The position numbers and the translations under genes were made by a program. Positions 39,329 through 55,359 of a DNA stretch of 64,000 bases are shown piece after piece. The stretch's first letter is position 1. Each line of letters begins with the position of its first letter. Under the pieces are notes generated by a model. That model did not search any database. It worked only from the letters and a program-made list of their open reading frames with translations, and was not told the origin of the DNA. The stretch covers positions 372,001 through 436,000 of the forward strand of contig NZ_CP072877.1 in assembly GCF_017968845.1 (NCBI RefSeq), in the 5' to 3' direction. This DNA is from Microbacterium sp. NIBRBAC000506063 (GTDB lineage Bacteria; Actinomycetota; Actinomycetes; Actinomycetales; Microbacteriaceae).

Positions 39329-41959
39329 CTAGTGCGCGGCCTCGTTCCAGTCACGGCCGCGCCCGACCTGCACATCCAGCGGCACGGACAGCTCCGCCGC
39401 CGTGCCCATACGGGTGCGGACGACCTCCTCGGCCCGATCCCACTCTCCTGGCGCGACCTCCACGACGAGTTCGTCGTGGATCTGCAGAAGAACGCGCGAG
39501 CCCAGCCCCTGCGCACGGAAGTCCTCATGGATGCGGAACAGAGCGATCTTCATGATGTCGGCGGCGCTGCCCTGAATCGGGGCGTTGAGCGCCGCGCGCT
39601 CGGCGTTCTCGCGCAGCACACGATTCGGGCTCGCCAGATCGGGGAACGGGCGGCGCCGGCCGAAGATCGTCTCGGTGTAGCCGTCTTCGCGTGCCTTCTC
39701 GACGGAGGCCCTCAGATAGTCGCGCACAGCGCCGAAACGCGCGAAGTACTCCAGCATCAGCTGCTTCGCCTCGGCCTGCTCGATGCGCAGCTGCTTCGCC
39801 AGCCCGAACGCCGAGAGTCCGTACACGAGACCGTAGGACATCGCCTTGACCTTCGTGCGCATCTCGGAGGTGACGTCGCTGGGCTCCACGCCGAACACGC
39901 GTGCACCTACGAAGCGGTGGAGATCCTCCCCGGCCTGGAAGGCCTCGATGAGTGCCGCGTCGCCCGACAGATGCGCCATGATGCGCATCTCGATCTGCGA
40001 GTAGTCGGCCGTCAGAAGCGTCTCGAACCCTTCCCCTACCTGGAAGGCAGAACGGATGCGGCGCGACTCCTCCGTGCGCACGGGGATGTTCTGCAGGTTG
40101 GGATCCGTGCTGGAGAGGCGGCCGGTCTGGCTGCCGGTCTGCACGTAGGTCGTGTGGATGCGGTCGTCCGCGCCGATGGCGGAATCGAGCGACTCGATGA
40201 TCTGACGGAGCTTGGTCGCCTCGCGGTGCTCGAGCAGAAGGCCGAGGAAGGGATGCGGATGAGACTCCTGCAGATCGGCGAGAACCGCGGCATCCGTGGA
40301 GTAGCCGGTCTTGGTCTTGCGGGTCTTCGGCAGACCCAGGTCTTCGAACAGCACCTCTTGCAGCTGTTTGGGAGAACCGAGGTTCACCTCGCGGCCGATC
40401 GTCTCGAAGGCTCTCGTGGCGATCGTCTGGGCTCGTTCGGCGAGCTCTGCGGAGAAAGTCGAGAGCACCTCGTGCGAGACGGCGACGCCGGCCAGCTCCA
40501 TGTCGGCGAGTGTCAGCAGTGTCGGCAGCTCGATGTCGGTGAGGACCGACGCCACGCCCTCTGTCATCTGCTCGCGCAGAACCCTTGCGGTGCGCAGAGT
40601 GAACCAGGCCAGCTGAGCCGGTGTGGCGCCGTCGTTCTCGGGGATGAGCTGACTCGGGTCGGCCTCGGGCAGCTTCTCGCCCAGGTAGCGGTCCACGAGG
40701 TGCCCGAGGGTCTTGTCGGGGAAGCTCGGTCGCAACAGCCACCCCGCGAGGAGAGTGTCGTAGGCGAGGCCGCCGAGGCGCACACCGGCACGCGCCAGCG
40801 CCTTCACCTGCGGTTTGGCCGCATGCAGCGCCTTGGGTGCATCCGAGGTGAGCCAGGGCGACAGCACGGATGCGGCATCCGTCGTCCATTCGCCCTCGAC
40901 GAGTTCGGTCAGACTCGCCACGCCCACCCGCACCGGCCGGTCGCCCTCGAGGACGAAAGTGACGCCGATCTCGCCGCTCTGCGCCGCCAGCCAGGTGGCG
41001 ATCTCGCCGACGGAGGCCTCGCGCGGCGCCGGCATCTCGACCACGGCCTCCTCTTCGGCGACCTGGCCGTCGCCCATCGCCTCGAAGAGCCGCTTCATGA
41101 GAGTGCGGAACTCGAGTCGGGCGAAGATGTCGCGCACGGCTTGTGCATCGATCGGACGCACCTCGAGGTCGGCCGGCTCCACGGGCAGTTCGACATCGGT
41201 GAGCAGCCGGTTGAGCTTGCGATTGCGACGGACGTCGTCGATATGGTCGCGAAGGTTGCCACCGACCACGCCCTTGATCTCTCCGGCGCGCTCGAGCAGC
41301 TCGTCGAGAGTGCCGAACTGCGTGAGCCACTTGACGGCCGTCTTCTCCCCCACCTTCGGGACTCCAGGGAGGTTGTCGCTCGTCTCGCCGACGAGCGCCG
41401 CCACGTCGGGATACTGAGCGGGGCGGACGCCGTAGCGCTCTTCGACGGCGGGCGGGTCGTAACGCTTGAGCTGCGAGACCCCCTGGACCGACGGATAGAG
41501 CAGCGTGACCTCGTCGGTGACGAGTTGGATCGTGTCGCGATCACCGGAGACCACGAGCACGTCGTAGCCGGCCCCGGCGCCCTGCGTGGCCAGCGTCGCC
41601 AGGATGTCGTCGGCCTCGTAGTCCTCCTTCGTGAGGACCGGGATCGACATCGCCGTCAGTGCCTCCTGCAGGAGCGGGATCTGCCCACGGAACTCGGCGG
41701 GTGTCTCGGACCGGGTGGCCTTGTAGTCGGGGTACTCGCGTGTGCGGAAGGACTGCCGCGAGGTGTCGAAGGCGATCGCCATATGCGTCGGCTGCTCGGC
41801 CTTGATGAGGTTGATGAGCATCGAGAGGAAGCCGTAGATGGCGTTCGTGTGCTGGTTGTCTTTCGTGGTGAAGTTCTCGACCGGGAGGGCGAAGAAGGCT
41901 CGGTAGGCCAGCGAATGGCCGTCGACGATCATGAGGGTAGGCTTTGCGGAGTCCGTCAC
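39329..41959 (-). CDS. polA: DNA polymerase I
   Basis: 876 residues: 5'-3' exonuclease (1-300; VDGHSLAYRAFFALP; VLVVSGDRDTIQLV), a degenerate proofreading domain (310-480), and the polymerase domain with TADYSQIEMRIMAHLSG, KAMSYGLVYGLS and QIHDELVVEV. In the middle domain the DxE pair of exonuclease motif I is missing (IGVTFVLEG), so proofreading is absent, as in other actinobacteria. The GTG at 41959 is chosen because TAGGCT ends 6 nt before it; GTG 41965 is the longer alternative. Intact frame. Confidence 0.95.
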   Translation of the reverse strand: MTDSAKPTLMIVDGHSLAYRAFFALPVENFTTKDNQHTNAIYGFLSMLINLIKAEQPTHMAIAFDTSRQSFRTREYPDYKATRSETPAEFRGQIPLLQEALTAMSIPVLTKEDYEADDILATLATQGAGAGYDVLVVSGDRDTIQLVTDEVTLLYPSVQGVSQLKRYDPPAVEERYGVRPAQYPDVAALVGETSDNLPGVPKVGEKTAVKWLTQFGTLDELLERAGEIKGVVGGNLRDHIDDVRRNRKLNRLLTDVELPVEPADLEVRPIDAQAVRDIFARLEFRTLMKRLFEAMGDGQVAEEEAVVEMPAPREASVGEIATWLAAQSGEIGVTFVLEGDRPVRVGVASLTELVEGEWTTDAASVLSPWLTSDAPKALHAAKPQVKALARAGVRLGGLAYDTLLAGWLLRPSFPDKTLGHLVDRYLGEKLPEADPSQLIPENDGATPAQLAWFTLRTARVLREQMTEGVASVLTDIELPTLLTLADMELAGVAVSHEVLSTFSAELAERAQTIATRAFETIGREVNLGSPKQLQEVLFEDLGLPKTRKTKTGYSTDAAVLADLQESHPHPFLGLLLEHREATKLRQIIESLDSAIGADDRIHTTYVQTGSQTGRLSSTDPNLQNIPVRTEESRRIRSAFQVGEGFETLLTADYSQIEMRIMAHLSGDAALIEAFQAGEDLHRFVGARVFGVEPSDVTSEMRTKVKAMSYGLVYGLSAFGLAKQLRIEQAEAKQLMLEYFARFGAVRDYLRASVEKAREDGYTETIFGRRRPFPDLASPNRVLRENAERAALNAPIQGSAADIMKIALFRIHEDFRAQGLGSRVLLQIHDELVVEVAPGEWDRAEEVVRTRMGTAAELSVPLDVQVGRGRDWNEAAH

Positions 41960-42002
41960 CCTCACAGCCTAACGAGGGGCGCAGACACACGGAGGAGGAT
42001 TC

Positions 42003-42425
42003 GTGAGCACAGCCGACAGTCCCGGACTCGAATGGGCGACCGCGCGCGGAATGGGCGCTCTCGCAGAGAAGATGGGATTCGAGTTCACCGAGTTCAGCAT
42101 CGAGCGGTGCGTGGCGACCATGCCGGTGGAGGGCAACACCCAGCCCGTCGGACTCCTGCACGGCGGTGCCTACGTCGTGCTCGGCGAGTCGCTGGGGTCG
42201 ATGGCCGCGAACCTCCACGCTGGGCCGGGTCGACTGGCCGTGGGCGTCGACATCAACGCCACGCACACGCGCTCCGCGACGAGCGGCATCGTCACCGGGG
42301 TGTGCACGCCGATCCATCTCGGACGATCCATGACCGTGCACGAGATCGTCGTGACAGACGATCAGGGACGACGCTGCTCGACCGTGCGCATCACGAACAT
42401 GATCAAGGATCTGCCCGCTCGGTGA
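42003..42425 (+). CDS. PaaI-type hotdog-fold thioesterase
   Basis: 140 residues of the hotdog fold with the signature GLLHGGAYVVLGESLGSMAA (catalytic Glu after HGG) and VDINATHTRSATSG. It hydrolyses acyl- or aryl-CoA esters; many actinobacteria keep it beside polA and pdtaR. An AGGAGGATTC ribosome site precedes the GTG. One of two plus-strand genes right of dif. Confidence 0.9.
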   Translation: MSTADSPGLEWATARGMGALAEKMGFEFTEFSIERCVATMPVEGNTQPVGLLHGGAYVVLGESLGSMAANLHAGPGRLAVGVDINATHTRSATSGIVTGVCTPIHLGRSMTVHEIVVTDDQGRRCSTVRITNMIKDLPAR

Positions 42426-42431
42426 TCGCGC

Positions 42432-43052
42432 TCAGCCTTTCTTAGGCGCGAGCTGCTCGATGATCGCCTTCGCGACATCCTGCATGGTGAGACGGCGATC
42501 CATGGAAGCCTTCTGGATCCAGCGGAACGCCTCGGGCTCGCTCAGACCCATCTTCTCGTTGAGGAGACCCTTGGCCCGGTCCACGAGCTTGCGGGTCTCG
42601 AAGCGCTCCACCATGTCGGAGACCTCGGCCTCGAGCGTGAGGATCTGCTCGTGGCGGGCCAGGGCGATCTCGATCGCGGGCAGCAGGTCGTTGGGGGTGA
42701 ACGGCTTGACGACGTAGGCGAGGGCGCCGGCCTCACTCGCCCGTTCGACGAGCTCCTTCTGGCTGAACGCGGTCAGCAGGACGACCGGTGCGATGTTGCC
42801 CTTGTTGAGGCGCTCGGCCGCGCTGATGCCGTCGAGCTGCGGCATCTTGACGTCCATCACGACCAGGTCGGGACGAAGCTCCATCGCCAGCTGCACGGCG
42901 GTCTCGCCGTCACCGGCCTCCCCGACGACATCGAAGCCGTTGTCGCGGAGGATCTCGACGATGTCGAGCCGGATGAGCGACTCATCCTCGGCGACGACGA
43001 CGCGTCGGGGCGCAGGGGCGGAGGTCTGTGCGGCGGTTTCTTCCTCGGTCAC
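42432..43052 (-). CDS. pdtaR: ANTAR-domain response regulator (PdtaR type)
   Basis: 206 residues. The receiver domain (18-135) has VVVAEDESLIRLDIVEILRD, phosphoacceptor Asp in DLVVMDVKMPQLDG, and Lys in YVVKPFTPND. The ANTAR domain (145-200) has KLVDRAKGLLNEKMGLSEPE and EAFRWIQKASMDRR. ANTAR proteins bind paired RNA hairpins and antiterminate transcripts. The cognate kinase is not in the window. TAGGAT (minus, 43064-43059) is 6 nt before the GTG, a leaderless start. Confidence 0.92.
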   Translation of the reverse strand: MTEEETAAQTSAPAPRRVVVAEDESLIRLDIVEILRDNGFDVVGEAGDGETAVQLAMELRPDLVVMDVKMPQLDGISAAERLNKGNIAPVVLLTAFSQKELVERASEAGALAYVVKPFTPNDLLPAIEIALARHEQILTLEAEVSDMVERFETRKLVDRAKGLLNEKMGLSEPEAFRWIQKASMDRRLTMQDVAKAIIEQLAPKKG

Positions 43053-43087
43053 GTGTCAATCCTAGTGGAGATGATCGGGAAACCCTG

Positions 43088-43167
43088 GTGCCGGCGGTGG
43101 GGCCACGGCGCTTCTCGGTACGACACAGGGTGTCGTACCGAGCCTCCGGCGCCGCGGAACCGGAACC
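43088..43167 (-). repeat. 80-bp hairpin repeat, copy A
   Basis: On the minus strand it starts GGTTCCGG and ends TGGCCCCACCGCCGGCAC. Its core is a perfect 12-bp stem, CTCGGTACGACA with TGTCGTACCGAG, around a 5-nt loop (43114-43142). The last ~14 bp equal the 3' end of the neighbouring tRNA-Leu(CAA). Between this copy and that tRNA, 43168-43253 holds a GTGGCTC..GAGCCAC hairpin and a T-arm-like fragment, but no gene. Confidence 0.7.
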
Positions 43168-43253
43168 TCACGCGGGCTTCGCCCGCTGGTTCGAGTCCCG
43201 CTCTACGAGTCATGTGGCTCCGCAACCGCCTGAGGGCGGCCGCAGAGCCACAG

Positions 43254-43336
43254 TGCCGGCGGTGGGACTCGAACCCACACGCCCTTTCGGACAAAGCATT
43301 TTGAGTGCTCCGCGTCTGCCATTCCGCCACGCCGGC
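43254..43336 (-). tRNA. tRNA-Leu(CAA)
   Basis: 83 nt. Acceptor stem GCCGGCG with CGCCGGC, discriminator A at 43254, anticodon arm GAGCA-CTCAAAA-TGCTT with anticodon CAA, a long variable arm, and T-arm GTGGG-TTCGAGT-CCCAC. All canonical pairs are present. No CCA is encoded. Confidence 0.92.
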
Positions 43337-43412
43337 CCGCATCGACTTTACCGCACGCGTTGCGAGGTCAGCTGCGGTAGCGCCCTCCAGCCGCTGCGCG
43401 GCTTCCGGACGC

Positions 43413-43492
43413 GTGCCGGCGGTGGGGCCACGCGGCCACTCCACTCGCCGCTGCGCGGCGTGCGGAGCCTCGGGCCGCGCGGGACCGGAACC
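43413..43492 (-). repeat. 80-bp hairpin repeat, copy B
   Basis: Same length and same ends as copy A (GGTTCCGG start, TGGCCCCACCGCCGGCAC end on the minus strand), but the central stem-loop differs: CTCCGCACGCCG pairs imperfectly with CGGCGAGTGGAG. The hairpin is thus kept while its sequence changed. The repeat begins inside the T-arm of the second tRNA-Leu copy. Confidence 0.7.
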
Positions 43493-43553
43493 CACACGCC
43501 CTTTCGGACAAAGCATTTTGAGTGCTCCGCGTCTGCCATTCCGCCACGCCGGC
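43413..43553 (-). pseudogene. Second tRNA-Leu(CAA) copy with its 3' end replaced by the hairpin repeat
   Basis: Positions 43488-43567 are identical over 80 bp to 43271-43350, covering the 5' flank, acceptor 5' strand, D-arm, anticodon CAA, variable arm and start of the T-arm. After TTC the T-loop changes from TTCGAGT to TTCCGGT and copy B follows; only 65 bp later does the CCCACCGCCGGCA acceptor end appear. As read it cannot fold a normal tRNA. An assembly artefact is a real alternative. Confidence 0.6.
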
Positions 43554-43575
43554 CCGCATCGACTTTAGCCTATGC

Positions 43576-43607
43576 GAAAGGGGCGAGGCGTCTGCCTCGC
43601 CCCTTTC
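43576..43607 (-). terminator. Terminator hairpin after pyk
   Basis: GAAAGGGGCGAGGC (43576-43589) and GCCTCGCCCCTTTC (43594-43607) form a perfect 14-bp stem with a 4-nt loop, 9 nt downstream of the pyk stop. It can serve both strands. Confidence 0.85.
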
Positions 43608-43615
43608 AGGACCGT

Positions 43616-45063
43616 CTACTTGGCCGACTTGTAGATCGGGCCGCACCGCCGACCGCGTCGCCGACCGCGTGGACGCGGATGTCGTTCGTCGAGCCGACGA
43701 TTCCGGGAGGAGAGCCGGAGATCACCACGACCTTGTCGCCTTCTGCGGCCAGGCCGCTCTTCAGCAGGTACTCGTCGACCTGGAGGAACATCAGGTCGGT
43801 GTGCTCGACGGCGTCCACGAGGGAGGTGTGCACGCCCCACGTCAGCGCCATACGGCGTCGGATGTTGGGCTCCGGCGTGAAGGCGAGCATCGGGATCCGC
43901 GAACGCAGACGCGAGAGGCGTCGGGCCGAGTCGCCCGACTGGGTGAACACGCACAGGAACTTCGCGTCGACGAACTCGGCGACCTCGACCGCGGCGAGTG
44001 TGATGATGCCGCCCTGGGTACGCGGGCGGTTGGTCAACGAGGCGATGCGCTCGAGTCCGTGCTCCTCCGTCGAGGCGATGATGCGCGCCATCGTCTCGAC
44101 GACGACGACCGGGTAGTCGCCCACGCTCGTCTCCCCCGACAGCATGACGGCGTCGGCGCCGTCGAGGACGGCGTTGGCGACATCCGAGGTCTCCGCGCGT
44201 GTCGGCACCGGGTTGTTGATCATCGACTCCAGCATCTGGGTGGCGACGATGACCGGCTTGGCGTTCTGGCGTGCGAGTTCGACGGCGCGCTTCTGCACGA
44301 TGGGCACGGCCTCCAGCGGAAGCTCGACGCCCAGGTCGCCACGGGCGACCATGATCCCGTCGAAGGCGTCGACGATCCCCTCGAGGGCCTCGACGGCCTG
44401 CGGCTTCTCGATCTTGGCGATGACCGGGATGCGCACGCCCTCCTCTGCCATGATCTCGTGGACGCGGGTGACGTCGGAGGCGTTGCGCACGAAGGAGAGC
44501 GCGATGAGGTCGGCGCCCACGCGCAGACCCCAGCGAAGGTCCTCCTCGTCCTTCTCGCTGAGGGCCGGGACGTTCACGGCCACGCCCGGAAGGTTGATGC
44601 CCTTGTTGTTGGACACCGCACCGGCGACGACGACGCGGGTCGTGACCACCGTGTCATCGGAATCGACGACCTCGACACGCACCTTTCCGTCGTCGATGAG
44701 CAGGTGGTCGCCCGCCTTGACATCCTGGGGCAGACCCTTGAACGTCGTGCTGCAGATCTCGCGCGTGCCCTCGATGTCATCGATCGTGATCTTGAAGATG
44801 TCGCCGACGGCGAGCTCATGAGGCCCGTCGGCGAACTTGCCGAGGCGGATCTTGGGGCCCTGCAGGTCGACGAGGATGGCCACCGCGCGACCGGCGTCCT
44901 CGGCAGCCCTGCGGACATTGGCGTAGTTGGCGTCGTGAACCGCGGTGTCACCGTGGCTCAGATTCAGTCGGGCGACATCGACACCGGCATCCACGAGTGC
45001 TCGCACCGTTTCATAGGTGGAGGTCGCAGGACCCAGGGTGGCGACGATCTTGGCGCGTCTCAA
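43616..45063 (-). CDS. pyk: Pyruvate kinase (frameshift near the C-terminus)
   Basis: About 482 residues. MRRAKIVATLGPATSTYE, the K+/Mg2+ segment VARLNLSHGD, the substrate helix IPVIAKIEKPQAVE and VARGDLGVELP with MLESMI are all present. The enzyme makes pyruvate and ATP from phosphoenolpyruvate. It starts with TTG at 45063, supported by GGAGGA 5 nt upstream. A base is missing near 43650; restoring it ends the protein GPIYKSAK at 43616. Confidence 0.95.
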
Positions 45064-45123
45064 CGTATTCCTCCGGGGATATTGGAAGGGAAGGTGGGTA
45101 ACGGCGTGAGAGCCAGGGCCAGC

Positions 45124-51179
<6,056 letters not shown>

Positions 51180-51263
51180 GCGGGTCGTCCTCAGGATCTT
51201 CGAATGCAACGGGACGGCGTTGGCCCACGCGTTCTCTGCGGTGGAAGGGTGACAGACGGGCGT

Positions 51264-52288
51264 CTATCGGGTTTCGCCCTCGGTCGAAGGATCAGTGCTT
51301 GTGGCACCGGCCCCGGCTGTGACTTCGGCCGCGGGGGCTCACTCACATCGACGAATTCTGTGGAATCGTCCTGCGATTGTACAACAGCGCTCGGATTGTT
51401 CCCCTCACGGCCGGGCACGTACGGCGAGGGCTCGAGTCCGGGGTGGCGACGGGTCTGCACGATGATCACGACGATTCCGAGGAGCACGGCGAAGAGCGCC
51501 GCCCACACGTTCGTGCGCAGGCCCAGGATGATCTCGCTCGGATCGATGCGGATCGACTCCCAGACCACGCGGCCGGCGCCGTACCAGATCAGGTACACGG
51601 CGAAGAGCTTGCCCCACTGCACGCGGAAGCGGTGCCCCAACCAGAGCAGGAAGAACACGCCCAGCAGGTTCCAGATCACCTCGTAGAGGAAGGTGGGGTG
51701 GAACAGCGTGTCGGGCGCGAGCCCGGGCGGGAAGGCGGGGTTGCTGGGCTCGATCTCCAGGCCCCACGGCAGATCGGTGGGCTGCCCGAACAGTTCATGG
51801 TTGAACCAGTTGCCGAAACGGCCGATGGCCTGCGCCAGGAGCATGCCCGGGGCCATCGCGTCGGCGAAGCTCGCGAAACGGATGCCGGTCCACCGGCATC
51901 CGATCCAGGCGCCGACGGCGCCGCCGAGCAGGGCGCCGAAGATGGCGATGCCGCCCTCCCAGATCGCCCAGACGGAGCCCGGTTCGAAGGGGTTCCAGGT
52001 GTTCTTGCCCTCGCCGAAGTAGAAGTTCGGGTGGGTGAGGACGTGGAAGATCCTCGCACCGATGATCGCGAGCGGGACGGCGAAGATCGCGATGTCGATC
52101 ACGACCCACGGCTCGGCCCCGCGGCGGGTGAGTCGGCTATTGGTCAGCAGGACCGCGACGATGATGCCGACGATGATGCAGAGCGCGTAGACGTAAATGC
52201 GCAGCGGGCCGATCTCGAAGTAGCTCACCGAGGGGCTGGGGATGCTGGCGACGACACCGCCGAGGGCAGGAGAAAGCGCGAGGGACAT
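51264..52288 (-). CDS. lgt: Prolipoprotein diacylglyceryl transferase (frameshift in tail)
   Basis: About 341 residues with seven membrane helices. The signature is AQAIGRFGNWFNHELFGQPT, and WYGAGRVVWESIRID carries the conserved Arg/Glu pair. Lgt attaches diacylglycerol to the lipobox cysteine, acting before Lnt. One C is missing near 51342; the restored tail EVTAGAGATSTDPSTEGETR stops at 51264. TAGAAT (minus, 52301-52296) lies 7 nt before the ATG, so lgt has its own leaderless promoter within the trp-glt region. Confidence 0.94.
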
Positions 52289-52298
52289 ATCGCCGATT

Positions 52299-53101
52299 CT
52301 ACTTGTCGTCGACAGGGGCGTCGGACGTGGTCCCCCGCGTCAGGGAACGGGTCAGCTCCGCCAGGCCCGTCAGCCCGCTGTCGCGCAGCGCCCGGACCAG
52401 CGCGGTGCCGACGATCGCGCCGTCAGCGTACTCCAGGACGCTCGCCACCTGGTCGGGCGTGGAGATGCCGATGCCGACGCAGGCGTTGACCGCCTCGCGC
52501 TCGCGCAGTCGGGTGACGAGGGTGCGGGCGGCGGAATCCAGTTCGGCCCTTTCGCCGGTCGTCCCCATCGTCGCCACCGTGTACACGAAGCCTGTGGAAC
52601 TGCGGGCGATCAGGGCGAGCCTCTCATCGGTCGACGTCGGCGCGGCGAGGAAGATGCGATCGAGCCCGGTGCGCTCGGATGCCGCGATCCACTCCGCTGC
52701 CGCATCCGGGGTGATGTCGGGGTCACGAGCCCCGCTCCCCCGGCGGCGACGAGGTCGTCCGCGAAACGATCCACACCGTACTGGACCACGAGGTTCCAGT
52801 AGGTCATGATGACCACCGGCGTGTCGGTGCGCGCGGTGATCTCCCGGACGGCCGTGAACACGTCCCGCACGCGGAACCCTGCGGCGAGGGCGGCCTGTGT
52901 GGCCTCCTGGATGACCACGCCGTCCATGACGGGATCGGAGTAGGGCGGACCGAGCTCGAGGATGTCGGCGCCGTTCTCTGCGACCGTGACGGCCGCCTCG
53001 ATGCTCGTCTGCAGGTCCGGATAGCCGATGGGCAGGTAGCCCATGAAGGCTCCGCGTCCCTGCGCCTTGGCGCGGGCGATGGCGTCGGCGACACGGCTCA
53101 C
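52299..53101 (-). CDS. trpA: Tryptophan synthase alpha chain (one frameshift)
   Basis: About 267 residues of the TIM barrel. Catalytic Glu is in [13 protein letters not shown], Asp in [23 protein letters not shown] and [14 protein letters not shown] are characteristic. One C is missing near 52733 (GTGACCCC), where [11 protein letters not shown] resumes. The GTG start overlaps the trpB stop (GTGA), so translation is coupled. It cleaves indole-3-glycerol phosphate to indole. Confidence 0.95.
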
Positions 53102-54306
53102 GGCTGCGCTCCCTCGTCGTAGAGGTCGAAGTAACGGGCGGCGGTGTCCATGTCCTTGTCGCCGCGACCGGACAGGCACACGGCGATGATCCCCTCGGGG
53201 CCGAGCTCACGCCCGAGTCGCAGTGCTCCGGCGAGGGCATGTGCGGACTCGATGGCGGGGATGATGCCCTCGGTGCGGCTGAGGAGGCGCAGAGCCTGCA
53301 TAGCCTCGTCGTCGGTGGCCGGGATGTACTCGGCACGACCGATGTCGGCGAGCCACGCATGCTCCGGTCCGACCCCCGGGTAGTCGAGGCCCGCGGAGAT
53401 CGAGTGGGACTCGATGGTCTGGCCGTCCTCGTCCTGCAGCACGTAGGTCCTGGCGCCGTGCAGGACGCCCGGGCGTCCACGCTCGATCGACGCCGCATGC
53501 CGCTCGGTGTCGACGCCGTCACCGGCGGCCTCCACCCCGTAGAGCTTCACACCCTCGTCGTCGAGGAAGGCGTCGAACATGCCGATCGCGTTCGAGCCGC
53601 CGCCGACGCAGGCGACGACGGCATCCGGCAGGCGACCGACCTCGTCGAGCAGCTGTGCGCGCGCCTCTTCTCCGATGATCTTCTGGAAGTCGCGCACCAT
53701 GGCCGGGAACGGATGAGGGCCCGCCGCCGTGCCGAAGATGTAGTTGGTCGTCTCGACCGAAGCCACCCAGTCGCGGTAGGCGTCGTTGATGGCGTCCTTG
53801 AGGGTGCGGGAGCCGGTCGTGACGGGCACGACCTCGGCGCCGAGGAGCCGCATACGGGCGACGTTGAGCGCCTGTCGCTCGGTGTCGACCTCGCCCATGT
53901 AGATCGTGCACTCGAGGCCGAAGAGCGCCGCTGCGGTCGCGGTGGCGACGCCGTGCTGTCCGGCGCCCGTCTCGGCGATCACCCGGGTCTTCCCGAGCCG
54001 CTTGGTCAGAAGCGCCTGCCCGAGAACGTTGTTGATCTTGTGCGAGCCGGTGTGGTTGAGGTCTTCCCGCTTGAGGAAGACACGGGCACCGCCGGCGTGC
54101 TCGGCGAAGCGCGGCACCTCGGTGAGCACCGAGGGCCGACCTGCGTAGCTGTGCAGAAGATGCGCCAACTCGTCGCGGAAGGCGGGATCGACGATCGCCG
54201 ACTCGTACACCGCAGTGAGCTCGTCGATCGCGGCGATGAGCGACTCGGGCATGTAGCGCCCGCCGAAGTCGCCGAAGAAGGGACCTGCCTGTTCGCGAAG
54301 ACTCAC
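53098..54306 (-). CDS. trpB: Tryptophan synthase beta chain
   Basis: 402 residues, intact. The PLP lysine is in [18 protein letters not shown], the glycine loop in [13 protein letters not shown], and [16 protein letters not shown] is typical. It condenses indole with serine. The start overlaps the trpC stop by 4 nt. Confidence 0.97.
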   Translation of the reverse strand: MSLREQAGPFFGDFGGRYMPESLIAAIDELTAVYESAIVDPAFRDELAHLLHSYAGRPSVLTEVPRFAEHAGGARVFLKREDLNHTGSHKINNVLGQALLTKRLGKTRVIAETGAGQHGVATATAAALFGLECTIYMGEVDTERQALNVARMRLLGAEVVPVTTGSRTLKDAINDAYRDWVASVETTNYIFGTAAGPHPFPAMVRDFQKIIGEEARAQLLDEVGRLPDAVVACVGGGSNAIGMFDAFLDDEGVKLYGVEAAGDGVDTERHAASIERGRPGVLHGARTYVLQDEDGQTIESHSISAGLDYPGVGPEHAWLADIGRAEYIPATDDEAMQALRLLSRTEGIIPAIESAHALAGALRLGRELGPEGIIAVCLSGRGDKDMDTAARYFDLYDEGAQP

Positions 54307-55082
54307 GCTCCGGCCTCCAGGAAACGGGCGAGGGTCGCCACCGGATCGCCGGTGACGAGCGCCTCGCCGATCAGGACGACGTCGGCACCCGCGGAGCGGT
54401 AGTGGCGCACGTCGTCAGGGCTCAGCACCGCGGACTCGGCGATCTTGATCGCGGTGTCGGGGATGCGCTCGACCAGTGTGCCGAACAGGTCGCGGTCCAG
54501 CTCCAAGGTCTTCAGATCACGGGCGTTCACGCCGATGAGCGACGCGCCGAGATCGATGGCGGCATCGAGCTCTTCCGCGGAGTGCGTCTCGACCAGTGGG
54601 GTCATGCCGAGGTCGAGGATGAGCGCGTAGAGCTCCGCGAGCACCTTCGGCTCAAGGCCGGCGACGATGAGCAGCGCCAGGTCGGCACCGGCGGCGCGGG
54701 CCTCGAAGACCTGGTACGGGGTGGCGATGAAGTCCTTGCGCAGCACCGGCACACTGACCTTCCCGGTCACCGCCTCCAGATCGGCGAGGCTTCCCCCGAA
54801 GCGCCGTTCCTCGGTCAGGACGCTGATCGCGGAGGCACCGCCCTGTTCGTACAGCGAGGCCTGGAGGGCAGGATCCGGGATCTCTGCGAGCGCCCCGCGC
54901 GACGGGCTCGCCCGCTTGACCTCGGCGATGATCTTCACACGATCCGCGGGAGCGAGTGCGGCCAGGGCGTCCTGCGCGGCGGGCCGCGCCAGCGCGGCGC
55001 GCTCCACCTCGGCCAGCGGTCGCTGCTGAGCCCGGCGTTCGGCGTCTTCGACTGCGCCGGCCGTCAGGTCGGCGAGGACCAT
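54303..55082 (-). CDS. trpC: Indole-3-glycerol phosphate synthase
   Basis: 259 residues. [15 protein letters not shown] holds the catalytic lysine; [30 protein letters not shown] and [15 protein letters not shown] follow in barrel order. It makes indole-3-glycerol phosphate from CdRP. The ATG is shared with the stop of the HGxxPAAW gene (TAATG). TrpF and TrpD are not in the window. Confidence 0.97.
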   Translation of the reverse strand: MVLADLTAGAVEDAERRAQQRPLAEVERAALARPAAQDALAALAPADRVKIIAEVKRASPSRGALAEIPDPALQASLYEQGGASAISVLTEERRFGGSLADLEAVTGKVSVPVLRKDFIATPYQVFEARAAGADLALLIVAGLEPKVLAELYALILDLGMTPLVETHSAEELDAAIDLGASLIGVNARDLKTLELDRDLFGTLVERIPDTAIKIAESAVLSPDDVRHYRSAGADVVLIGEALVTGDPVATLARFLEAGA

Positions 55083-55312
55083 TAGTGGGCCTTCGGGGTG
55101 TACTTGGGGCCCTTCACGCCGTAACCGGCCTTCGCCAGGATGCCACCCGTGATCCAGCCGAGCACCAGCAGCACCGCCGAGGCCCAGACGAGCCACGGGA
55201 CGTCGAGGCAGAAGGCGACCGTACCGATCGTGAAGGCCACGAGCATGATGATGACGGCGGTCCACGCCGCGGGCGAGTGTCCGTGGCCGGGGTCGGCGAT
55301 CGGGTTGGTCAT
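55082..55312 (-). CDS. HGxxPAAW family small membrane protein
   Basis: 76 residues. It begins MTNPIADPGHGHSPAAWTAV, matching the HGxxPAAW motif, with two membrane helices (TAVIIMLVAFTIGTVAFCL; VWASAVLLVLGWITGGILA) and a basic tail GYGVKGPKYTPKAH. GGAGGAGCAC precedes the ATG. Its place beside the trp genes is conserved in actinobacteria; the function is unknown. Confidence 0.88.
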   Translation of the reverse strand: MTNPIADPGHGHSPAAWTAVIIMLVAFTIGTVAFCLDVPWLVWASAVLLVLGWITGGILAKAGYGVKGPKYTPKAH

Positions 55313-55359
55313 GTGCTCCTCCGAAGGGAATCTAGGGGCTTGCGATCAGTCTATCGGTC

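Noticed and set aside
39236..42445. A 1,069-codon open frame on the plus strand opposite polA
   Set aside because: It is the high-GC antisense shadow of polA and DUF885; composition is Arg/Gly/Leu-rich without any domain, while the minus strand holds polymerase motifs throughout.
43413..43553. Group I intron or other tRNA intron in the second tRNA-Leu copy
   Set aside because: The extra bases start in the T-loop and not the anticodon loop, are only about 65 nt, and match the 80-bp hairpin repeat outside any tRNA.
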